Assembly: GCF_001468225.1 (NCBI RefSeq)
Contig: NZ_LNRU01000001.1
Span: 248,001 to 312,000, forward strand
Direction: 5' to 3'
DNA: 64,000 bases
From: Sphingopyxis sp. H053
GTDB lineage: Bacteria; Pseudomonadota; Alphaproteobacteria; Sphingomonadales; Sphingomonadaceae
The notes below the pieces were generated by a model, which was not told the DNA's origin, searched no databases, and was given only the letters and a program-made list of their open reading frames with translations. How positions within the stretch are numbered: position 1 is the first letter of the stretch; each line of letters starts with the position of its first letter. Below, piece after piece: positions 26,369 through 32,871 of this stretch. Both the position numbers and the translations under genes were made by a program.

Positions 26369-28670
26369 TATAGGCGCCCCGGATGCGCATCGCCTGCGCG
26401 GCGGCGACCATCGCGATCAGCGCGGGGCGCACCTCGTCCCATTTGCGTGTCTTGAGCCCGCAGTCGGGGTTCACCCATATCTGCTGCGGCGGGACATGCT
26501 TGCCGGCGAGGGTCAGGAGGTCGGTCATCTCGCGCTCGGCGGGGATGCGCGGGCTGTGGATGTCGTAGACGCCGGGGCCGACTTCGTTCGGATAGGCGTA
26601 GGTGGCGAAGGCATCGAGCAGCTCCATCTGCGACCGCGCGGTCTCGATCGAGATGACGTCGGCGTCCATCGCGCCGATCGCGCGGATGATGTCGTTGAAC
26701 TCCGAATAGCACATATGCGTGTGGATCTGCGTGTCGTCGCGGACGCCGCTGGCGGTGATGCGGAAGCTTTCGACCGCCCAATCCAGATAGTGCTGCCATT
26801 CGGAGCGGCGGAGCGGCAGGCCTTCGCGCAGCGCGGCTTCGTCGATCTGGATGATCGCGGCACCGGCGGCTTCGAGGTCCTGCACCTCGTCGCGGATCGC
26901 TAGCGCGATCTGGCGGCAGCTCGTCTCGCGCGGCTGGTCGTCGCGGACGAAGGACCAGTTGAGGATGGTGACGGGGCCGGTGAGCATGCCCTTCATCGGG
27001 CGGTCGGTCTGGTCCTGCGCATAGCGCCACCAGTCGACCGTCATCGGTGCGGGGCGCGAGACGTCGCCGTAGAGGATCGGCGGGCGGACGCAGCGCGAGC
27101 CATAGCTTTGCACCCAGCCGGCGCGGGTGAAGGCGAAGCCGGCGAGCTGCTCGCCGAAATATTGCACCATGTCGTTACGTTCGAACTCGCCGTGGACGAG
27201 GACGTCGAGGCCGATTTCCTCCTGCCATTTGACCGCGGCGCGCGTTTCGACGCGCAGATAGCGGTCGTAGGCGGCATCGTCGATCTCGCCCTTGATGTGC
27301 GCGGCGCGCGCCTTGCGGACCTCGGGAGTCTGCGGGAAGCTGCCGATCGTCGTGGTGGGGTAGGCGGGGAGGGCGAGGCGCTTTTGCTGCGCGTCGCGTC
27401 GGTCGGCGAAGGGCGAGGCGCGGCGGGTTGTGGCTTCGTCGAGCGCGGCGAGGCGGGCGGCGACTGCGGGGTCGTGGATTTTCGGTGAGGTCTGGCGTGC
27501 GACCGCGGCGATCCGCGAGGCCGAGAAGGCGGCGAAGCTCGCGTCCTCGCCTTCGTTCAGCGCCTTGGCGAGCGCCGCCAGTTCCTCGATCTTTTGCGCC
27601 GCGAAGCTTAGCCACTGGGCGATTTCGGGGTCGAGCGAGGTTTCGAGCACGAGGTCGACGGGGACGTGGAGGAGCGAGCAGGACGGGGCGAGGATGAGGT
27701 CGCGTTTGCCGGCGAGCTCCTTGAGGCGCCAGTAGAGGTCGGGGAGGTTGGCGCGCCAGATGTTGCGGCCGTCGACGACGCCGAGCGAGAGCAGAACGTG
27801 CGGCTGGAGCTTCGTCAGGGCGGGTTCGAGCTGGCCCGGCGCGCGGACGAGGTCGAGGTGGAGGCCGTGGACGGGAAGGTCGGCGACGAGACCCAGATTG
27901 TCGCCGAGACCGCCGAAGTAAGTCGTGAGCATCAGCTTCGGCCCGCGGGTGGCGAGGCGGGCGTAGGCGCGCTCGAAGGCGGTGCGCTGCTCCGCGCTGA
28001 GGTCGAGGACGAGGCAGGGCTCGTCGATCTGGACCCACTCGGCGCCGGCCTTGGCGAGTCGGGCGAGGATTTCGGCGTAGGCGTCGAGAAGCTGCGGCAG
28101 GAGTGCGAGCGGTTCGACGGCCTTGCCCTTGGCGAGCATCAGATAGGAGACGGGGCCGAGGAGGACGGGGCGCGTTTGATAACCCAGCGCCTTGGCTTCC
28201 TCAAATTCGTCGAAGATCTTGGTCGAAGCGATCTTGAACGTCTGACCCGCGGTGAGTTCGGGGACCATGAAATGATAGTTGGTGTCGAACCATTTGGTCA
28301 TTTCCTGCGCGGTGGTGTCGTGGCTGTGGCCGCAGGCGGCGGGCCCCGTTGCATCACCTTGCGCGCCGCGCGCCATGGCGAAATAGAGGTCGGGGTCGAC
28401 GGTGTCGCCGCTCCAGTCGTAGCGGGCGGGGACCGCGCCGATCAGCGCGCTGGTGTCGAGGACGTGATCGTAGAGCGAGAAGTCGTTCGAGGGCAGGATG
28501 TCGGCGCCGAGTGCCTTTTGCCGCGTCCAATTGAGGGCGCGGAGGCCCGATGCGGCGGTCTGCAATTCGGCGAGGGTTGATTTGCCCGCCCAATAGCTTT
28601 CGAGCGCGAATTTGAGCTCGCGGCGAAGGCCGATGCGGGGGAAGCCGAGGGTGGCGACGCTGACAGTCAT
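26358..28670 (-). CDS. metE: cobalamin-independent methionine synthase MetE
   Basis: 770 residues from ATG 28670. Transfers the methyl group of 5-methyltetrahydropteroyltri-glutamate to homocysteine using zinc and no B12. N-terminal domain starts TVSVATLGFPRIGLRRELKFALESYW; the C-terminal catalytic domain has TTIGSFPQTPEVRKAR, VHGEFERNDMVQYFGE, QIDEAALREGLPLR, THMCYSEFNDII (zinc cysteine and histidine) and WVNPDCGLKTRKW (second zinc cysteine). Full length. The in-frame extension to 28883 crosses the riboswitch and is not coding. Preceded by a cobalamin riboswitch, so expression should fall when B12 is available. Confidence 0.95.
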   Translation of the reverse strand: MTVSVATLGFPRIGLRRELKFALESYWAGKSTLAELQTAASGLRALNWTRQKALGADILPSNDFSLYDHVLDTSALIGAVPARYDWSGDTVDPDLYFAMARGAQGDATGPAACGHSHDTTAQEMTKWFDTNYHFMVPELTAGQTFKIASTKIFDEFEEAKALGYQTRPVLLGPVSYLMLAKGKAVEPLALLPQLLDAYAEILARLAKAGAEWVQIDEPCLVLDLSAEQRTAFERAYARLATRGPKLMLTTYFGGLGDNLGLVADLPVHGLHLDLVRAPGQLEPALTKLQPHVLLSLGVVDGRNIWRANLPDLYWRLKELAGKRDLILAPSCSLLHVPVDLVLETSLDPEIAQWLSFAAQKIEELAALAKALNEGEDASFAAFSASRIAAVARQTSPKIHDPAVAARLAALDEATTRRASPFADRRDAQQKRLALPAYPTTTIGSFPQTPEVRKARAAHIKGEIDDAAYDRYLRVETRAAVKWQEEIGLDVLVHGEFERNDMVQYFGEQLAGFAFTRAGWVQSYGSRCVRPPILYGDVSRPAPMTVDWWRYAQDQTDRPMKGMLTGPVTILNWSFVRDDQPRETSCRQIALAIRDEVQDLEAAGAAIIQIDEAALREGLPLRRSEWQHYLDWAVESFRITASGVRDDTQIHTHMCYSEFNDIIRAIGAMDADVISIETARSQMELLDAFATYAYPNEVGPGVYDIHSPRIPAEREMTDLLTLAGKHVPPQQIWVNPDCGLKTRKWDEVRPALIAMVAAAQAMRIRGAYNAN

Positions 28671-28681
28671 TTCTTCAAGCA

Positions 28682-28698
28682 CCTTGCAAGGGGCAAGG
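28682..28698 (-). promoter_or_regulatory. hairpin adjacent to metE start
   Basis: CCTTGC and GCAAGG pair around a five-base loop, 11 nt upstream of the metE start codon. It could mask the ribosome-binding region as the output of the riboswitch upstream. A longer stem with arms CTGCGCCCG and CGGGCGCAG lies at 28725-28754. Neither has a T-run, so translational control is more likely than termination; this is inference. Confidence 0.45.
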
Positions 28699-28796
28699 CG
28701 CCGGGCAGACGAGCAGGCACGCGTCTGCGCCCGCAAAGCAAGGGTCGGGCGCAGCCATGCATGCGGCCTGACCGGACACCCCGCCGGAGGACGTAT

Positions 28797-28976
28797 CTGA
28801 CGAGGCAGGTCTCCTGGCTCACGGATCGACGCGGCGGTCTGGCCTTCCCGGTTCCTTGCGAACCAGTGACACATAGCGACCATCGCTCACCGCTTACAGT
28901 TGCGGGGGCAGCGCCGGTTTTGCACCGGCTTCCCGTCTTAGCTCCACGCCGTGCAACGGGCGCGGAGAACCTCGAC
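28797..28976 (-). promoter_or_regulatory. cobalamin (AdoCbl/B12) riboswitch upstream of metE
   Basis: The minus strand shows the class landmarks in order: GCCGTTGCACGGC-like stem and GGGAAGCCGGTGCAAAACCGGC, CGCTGCCCCCGCAACTGTAA, a variable arm, CACTGG, GGGAAGGCCAGACCG and the B12 box GAGCCAGGAGACCTGCC (28804-28818). These are the conserved bases of the cobalamin element. It lies between the promoter at 28984-29011 and metE, with about 125 nt of further leader. Repression of the B12-independent enzyme by B12 is the expected logic. Confidence 0.95.
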
Positions 28977-28983
28977 AGGTTGA

Positions 28984-29011
28984 AACATAACGAAATGGCG
29001 GGCTCTGTCAA
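28984..29011 (-). promoter_or_regulatory. sigma70-type promoter of metE
   Basis: On the minus strand TTGACA (29006-29011) and TATGTT (28984-28989) are separated by 16 bp. Transcription would begin near 28977, a few bases before the first riboswitch stem. A perfect palindrome ends four bases upstream of the -35 box. Confidence 0.7.
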
Positions 29012-29015
29012 CACA

Positions 29016-29037
29016 CATATAAAGAATTCTTTATATG
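29016..29037. promoter_or_regulatory. 22-bp perfect palindrome, candidate methionine-regulon operator
   Basis: CATATAAAGAA followed by its exact reverse complement. AT-rich symmetry of this type is out of character for the surrounding 66% GC DNA. It resembles operators of ArsR-family SahR/SamR regulators that control methionine-cycle genes in proteobacteria. Position directly upstream of the metE -35 box fits control of metE. The regulator is not in the window. Confidence 0.65.
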
Positions 29038-29165
29038 ACATTTCCGGGGCACGGATCGGGCGGCGCCCCGGCCCGGCGCGCCATGCCATCGTCAAGTCGT
29101 TTGTCGATTCGAAATGGCGACCCGTCGAACGTACTGCTGATGATACTGGGCAGTATGACAATGAT

Positions 29166-29630
29166 ATGCCGTATATTTTCGAGGTCGTGCGCCGCCCTTC
29201 GTGGTGCCGTCCGTATGTCCGTGTGACGCAGGAGACGCATCGCCGACCCAATATTTCGCCCCCGGCGGCGGTCACGGCTGGGCCAGCCGTCGGGACTGCC
29301 CCCTTCGTTTCCCCCACCGAAGGCTCTCCCCCAGTGAAGCTCCCCCAGCAAAACCCCAGCGGCTCCAACGACGGCGAATGCGACTGTCTGCCGCGTCCAG
29401 AAATACAAGCCGACAGGCCCGCGCTGACGACCTTTGTCCTGCGATACCAGGATGCCTGGTTCGGAATGGAAAAGCGCGTCGCGTTCGAGGCCGAAGATGT
29501 CGCGGCGGCGCTCGTGATGATGGAGCGCGAGCCGATTGGCGCGTGGGCCGAGCTCACGAGCGAGGGCGAACTGATCTGCCGCCGCGGGTATGAGCCGGGC
29601 GGCGCGGCGGACTATTGGGTCGTCGACTGA
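29166..29630 (+). CDS. uncharacterised protein, start uncertain
   Basis: The frame ending at 29630 has convincing coding sequence only from about 29430 (TTFVLRYQDAWFGMEKRVAFEAEDVAAALVMM, then ELICRRGYEPGGAADYWVVD). ATG 29166 gives 154 residues, but the first 85 are low-complexity and could be non-coding; ATG 29466 gives 54 residues and would cut a plausible beta strand. No signal peptide, no recognised family. It may be a short acidic protein with a non-ATG start near 29430. Confidence 0.4.
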   Translation: MPYIFEVVRRPSWCRPYVRVTQETHRRPNISPPAAVTAGPAVGTAPFVSPTEGSPPVKLPQQNPSGSNDGECDCLPRPEIQADRPALTTFVLRYQDAWFGMEKRVAFEAEDVAAALVMMEREPIGAWAELTSEGELICRRGYEPGGAADYWVVD

Positions 29631-29748
29631 GGCGGGCGCGTCAGAAACGCTCGCCGACCATCTCCCCGCTCTTCGCGCACGGCGCGTTCGCGTTGCCGGG
29701 GGCGATCGCATAGGCCAACCCTCGTCATTCCCGCGAAGAGGAGAGGTT

Positions 29749-30747
29749 TCAACCGCTCGCCGATTTCCGCAGCTTTTCGCTCGCGGGCGCCGGATCGTTC
29801 GCGGGGGCGGGGAGGCCGAAGAAGGCGCGGCGGGCGGCTTCGCCGGCGCGGCGCAGCGGTTCGACGAGTTCGGCATGCGCGGCCTCCCACGCTTCTTCCT
29901 CGTCCGCGTCGAGCGTGCGCGCATAATCCTCGTCGCCGAACGCGCCTTCCTCGATGCCGATAAAACCGCCCGGCGGCGGGAAGTTGGTGCGCAGCTCGCC
30001 GGTTTCCTCGTCGTGCCAGACGGTCATTGCCGCGGCCTCTTCCTCGGGGGCCGGCCCCTCCTCGTCAGCGCTTTCGGGTCCGGCGTCGGAAATGGCGGAA
30101 ATCTGCGCAACTTCATTCGCGATTGCGGTTCCGCGCCACAGGGTTGCGAGCGGATTGGCGCGGTTGCCGCGCGCGGCGAGCCAGAGCGCGAGGGCGGCGG
30201 CCATTCCGTCCCACTGCCCCTCGGCGTCGGTGTTTTCCGCCCCGGCGGCGCCCGGCGCCACAGCCTCGGCGGCGTCGAAGAGCGCGAGGAAGCCCGGCCA
30301 GTCGCCGGCGATGATCTGCGCGAACATTTCCTCGCCCAGCCATCCTCCTTTTTGGGAGGCGCGCGTTTCGACCATCTTGTCGAGCCGCGCGAGCATCGCG
30401 AGGCCGAGGCGGGAATCGAGGCGGCGGCGCTTGACGAAGCTGCGGCCCTCCTCGCGCTGGATCTCGGCGGTTTCGTCATGCCCCCAGATCGCGCGGTCGA
30501 GCAGCTCGTCGACGAGCCGCCCACGCGCGATCAGCAGCGCCGCGGCGCAGCCGAGCTTGAACGCCGCGCCCTCGGGCCGCTGCTTCAGCTGATAGACGGC
30601 GGACGGCGACATGCCGACCTTGGCCGCCGAAATCTTCACCGAACCGTTGGTGGCGAAGGCTTCGAGAAAGTCGCGCTGGAGCCGCGGCGTCCGGTGATAG
30701 CTGCCGGGGGCGGGGATGGTGGCGGGATTATGCGCAGCGTCGTTCAT
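29749..30747 (-). CDS. HTH-containing uncharacterised protein
   Basis: 332 residues from ATG 30747. Residues 20-60 look like a helix-turn-helix (RLQRDFLEAFATNGSVKISAAKVGMSPSAVYQLKQRPEG), then helices with ARGRLVDELLDRAIWGHDETAEIQR and KRRRLDSRLGLAMLARLDKMVE. The C-terminal half is acidic (MTVWHDEETGELRTNFPPPGGFIGIEEGAFGDEDYARTLDADEEE). Widespread-looking in sphingomonads but unnamed to my knowledge. The HTH resembles that of phage terminase small subunits, but no phage genes are near. Direct repeats lie just upstream of its start. Confidence 0.65.
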   Translation of the reverse strand: MNDAAHNPATIPAPGSYHRTPRLQRDFLEAFATNGSVKISAAKVGMSPSAVYQLKQRPEGAAFKLGCAAALLIARGRLVDELLDRAIWGHDETAEIQREEGRSFVKRRRLDSRLGLAMLARLDKMVETRASQKGGWLGEEMFAQIIAGDWPGFLALFDAAEAVAPGAAGAENTDAEGQWDGMAAALALWLAARGNRANPLATLWRGTAIANEVAQISAISDAGPESADEEGPAPEEEAAAMTVWHDEETGELRTNFPPPGGFIGIEEGAFGDEDYARTLDADEEEAWEAAHAELVEPLRRAGEAARRAFFGLPAPANDPAPASEKLRKSASG

Positions 30748-30763
30748 CAATTCGTCATTTCGG

Positions 30764-30801
30764 TTAGGTAAAATCGATAGAATGAACCATTTAGGTAAAA
30801 T
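30764..30801. repeat. direct repeat TTAGGTAAAAT x2 upstream of the HTH gene
   Basis: TTAGGTAAAAT occurs at 30764-30774 and again at 30791-30801, 27 bp apart (start to start), within 55 bp of the start codon of the HTH protein on the minus strand and upstream of the ars operon. Spacing near 2.5 helical turns and low GC suggest protein binding sites. The regulator is unknown; autoregulation by the HTH protein is conceivable. Confidence 0.5.
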
Positions 30802-30826
30802 GTAGGAAAGCTAAAATCCCCCTTAT

Positions 30827-30894
30827 TTCGATAAAAGTCGAATTGTATTTGACAGCCAGCGTAGATGCATTCATTTCCATCATATTCGAAATGA
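30827..30894 (+). promoter_or_regulatory. ars operon promoter region with inverted repeats
   Basis: TTCGA-N6-TCGAA at 30827-30842 sits directly before TTGACA (30849-30854), a good -35 box. TCATTTC-N10-GAAATGA at 30871-30894 follows, just ahead of the ribosome site GAGGATTCGCAA of arsR. Either dyad could be the ArsR operator; the second covers the expected transcription start and would block initiation. A -10 box is not distinct (tagatg or catttc). Confidence 0.5.
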
Positions 30895-30904
30895 GGATTC
30901 GCAA

Positions 30905-31249
30905 ATGAAAGCCGACGCTGCCATCGACGCCTTGGGCGCTCTTGCTCAGGAGCATCGCCTCGCGCTGTTCCGCTTGCTGGTACAGGCCGGCGATGGTGGC
31001 CTTGCCGCCGGTATGATCGCCGAGAAGCTGGGCGTGCCGAACAGTTCATTGTCATTCCACTTGACGCAGCTCCGCGAGGCCGGGCTGGTTTTGCAGGAAC
31101 GGCAGCATCGTTCGATCATCTATCGCGCCAACTATCCGGCGATGAATTCGCTGGTCGCGTACCTCTTGGAAAATTGCTGTGCCGGCGCCGCCGATTGCGG
31201 CGCGGGCGTGGCGTGTGAAACCCCCGCACAGGAAAGGAAAAGCGCATGA
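30905..31249 (+). CDS. arsR: arsenite-responsive ArsR repressor
   Basis: 114 residues, ATG 30905. Winged HTH of the ArsR/SmtB family (MIAEKLGVPNSSLSFHLTQLREAGLVLQERQHRSIIYRA). The As(III) site is not in the HTH: it is a C-terminal cluster C91, C92, C98 (plus C104) in ENCCAGAADCGAGVAC. The CC-x5-C spacing equals that of the Acidithiobacillus ferrooxidans ArsR site (C95, C96, C102), so trivalent arsenicals should release it from DNA. First gene of arsR-arsI-arsC-aqpS. The stop overlaps the next start. Confidence 0.9.
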   Translation: MKADAAIDALGALAQEHRLALFRLLVQAGDGGLAAGMIAEKLGVPNSSLSFHLTQLREAGLVLQERQHRSIIYRANYPAMNSLVAYLLENCCAGAADCGAGVACETPAQERKSA

Positions 31250-31701
31250 AGCGTCTGCATGTCCACGTCGGCGTCGAGAATCTCGATGCCTCGATCGGCT
31301 TTTATTCGACCATGTTCGGTGCCGAGCCGAGTGTCGTGAAGGACGATTATGCCAAATGGATGCTCGAAGATCCGCGCGTCAATTTTGCAATCTCGGCGGG
31401 CAATCATGCGCGTAAGGGCATCGAGCATCTCGGCATACAGGCCGAAAGCGCCGAAGAGCTCGGCGAGGTCTATGGCCGCCTGAAAGCAGCCGACGGGCCG
31501 GTGCTCGAAGAGGGGCGGACAACCTGCTGCTACGCAAAGTCGGAGAAAAGTTGGATTGCCGATCCCGACGGTATCGTTTGGGAAGCCTTCTTTACCGATG
31601 GCGAGGCGACGACCTATGGCGACAGCCCCGCGCTCGATCAGCTTGCGAGCAACGATACTGGTTCGACCTGCTGCGTTCCCAAGTCGGTCGGCGCGGCATG
31701 A
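31246..31701 (+). CDS. arsI: ArsI C-As lyase (vicinal oxygen chelate dioxygenase)
   Basis: 151 residues, ATG 31246 overlapping the arsR stop. Glyoxalase-like fold. Fe(II) ligands expected at H5, H61 (KGIEHLGIQ) and E112 (DGIVWEAFF); the substrate thiols are the adjacent pair C94-C95 in GRTTCCYAKSEKSW. These match characterised ArsI (H5, H62, E115, C96-C97), which cleaves the C-As bond of trivalent methyl- and phenylarsenicals. A second CC near the C-terminus (TGSTCCVPK) may help bind substrate. The related CadI label for cadmium induction is an alternative name. Confidence 0.9.
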   Translation: MKRLHVHVGVENLDASIGFYSTMFGAEPSVVKDDYAKWMLEDPRVNFAISAGNHARKGIEHLGIQAESAEELGEVYGRLKAADGPVLEEGRTTCCYAKSEKSWIADPDGIVWEAFFTDGEATTYGDSPALDQLASNDTGSTCCVPKSVGAA

Positions 31702-32207
31702 CCCGACCGTTCAACGTCCTTTTCCTTTGCACGGGCAATTCGGCGCGTTCGATCATGTCCGAGGCGATTTTGAACCGCGAAGGCGAGGGCTGCTTTCAGG
31801 CCTATTCGGCAGGCAGTTTCCCGAAGGGCGAGGTGCATCCTGCCGCTTTGGCGCTGCTTGGCGAGCTGGGCTATTCGACTGAGGGCTATCGCTCGAAGAG
31901 CTGGGACGAGTTTGCCGGGCCTGATGCGCCGCCGCTCGATTTCATCTTCACCGTCTGCGACAACGCCGCCGGCGAGATGTGCCCGATCTGGCCGGGCAAG
32001 CCGGTGACAGCGCATTGGGGCATCGAAGACCCGGCTGCCGTTGAAGGCGACGGGCAGCGCGAGGCTTTCTGGCAAGCCTATCTTGCGCTTAAACGGCGCA
32101 TCGATCTGCTGCTTGCCCTGCCGCTCGCGAGTCTCGACGAACTGAGCCTTGCGGAACGGTTGCGCGCCATTGGGAAGACCGCCGATGAGGAGGCGGCGCT
32201 TGGCTGA
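31698..32207 (+). CDS. arsC: arsenate reductase ArsC, LMW-phosphatase type
   Basis: 169 residues, ATG 31698 overlapping the arsI stop. P-loop CTGNSARS with catalytic C11, and two more cysteines C87 and C95 in FTVCDNAAGEMCPIWPG for the disulfide cascade of thioredoxin-coupled ArsC (S. aureus pI258 type). HWGIEDPA is also diagnostic. Reduces arsenate to arsenite, which then leaves by the aquaglyceroporin. The following gene overlaps its end. Confidence 0.92.
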   Translation: MTRPFNVLFLCTGNSARSIMSEAILNREGEGCFQAYSAGSFPKGEVHPAALALLGELGYSTEGYRSKSWDEFAGPDAPPLDFIFTVCDNAAGEMCPIWPGKPVTAHWGIEDPAAVEGDGQREAFWQAYLALKRRIDLLLALPLASLDELSLAERLRAIGKTADEEAALG

Positions 32208-32871
32208 CGTCGCGCTGCTCGGGCGGCGTATCGCGGCCGAGGGCGTAGGCGCCTTCTTCCTGTTCGCCTGTGTCATCGGGTCGGGGATCATGGCGCAGGC
32301 ACTGTCGGGCGGGAATGACGGCGTCGCTTTGCTCGCCAACACGATTGCGACCGGCGCCATCCTGTTTGTGCTGATTACGATGCTCGGTCCGATTTCGGGC
32401 GCGCATTTCAATCCGGCGGTCACGCTCGTTGTTGCGCTTCGGCGCGAACTGCCTTGGCTCGAAGCTGGCGCCTATGTCGCGGCACAGCTTGCCTTTGGTA
32501 TCCTGGGTGCGTGGGCGGCCCATCTGATGTTCGATCTGCCGACGCTCCAGTTTTCGGCGAAAGCGAGAACCGGACTGGGGCAGTGGGCCGGCGAGTTCGT
32601 CGCCACTTTCGGCCTTGTGCTGACGATATTCGGCACGGTGAAATACAAGCCGCAGGCCGTGGCGGCCTCGGTCGGGCTGTATATCACCGCCGCCTATTGG
32701 TTCACGTCATCGACCAGCTTTGCAAATCCGGCAATCACCGTAGCGCGCAGCCTTTCGGACACCTTCGCGGGGATTGCGCCGCATGACGTGCCGTTGTTTG
32801 TTGTCGCGCAAGTCGCTGGCGCCATCGGCGCCAGCGGCGTTGCCGTGCTTCTGTTTCCGCGTAGCGACTAG
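32185..32871 (+). CDS. AqpS-like aquaglyceroporin (MIP family)
   Basis: About 228 residues from ATG 32185; TTG 32200, seven bases after GAGGAGG, is an equally good or better start. Six membrane helices and two pore motifs: NPAVT in GAHFNPAVTLVVAL and NPAIT in SFANPAITVARSL. In Sinorhizobium meliloti, AqpS in an ars operon lets As(III), made by ArsC, flow out down its gradient, replacing ArsB. No ArsB, Acr3 or ArsJ is encoded here, which supports the same role. The TAG stop at 32869 is shared, on the other strand, with leuA. Confidence 0.88.
   Translation: MRRRRLADVALLGRRIAAEGVGAFFLFACVIGSGIMAQALSGGNDGVALLANTIATGAILFVLITMLGPISGAHFNPAVTLVVALRRELPWLEAGAYVAAQLAFGILGAWAAHLMFDLPTLQFSAKARTGLGQWAGEFVATFGLVLTIFGTVKYKPQAVAASVGLYITAAYWFTSSTSFANPAITVARSLSDTFAGIAPHDVPLFVVAQVAGAIGASGVAVLLFPRSD

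Noticed and set aside
28671-28883. 71-residue N-terminal extension of metE
   Set aside because: It translates the riboswitch and leader; MetE homology begins at ATG 28670.
29749-30747. HTH protein considered as a phage terminase small subunit
   Set aside because: The HTH has some likeness but no terminase large subunit, portal or other phage gene is near, and the acidic C-terminus does not fit.
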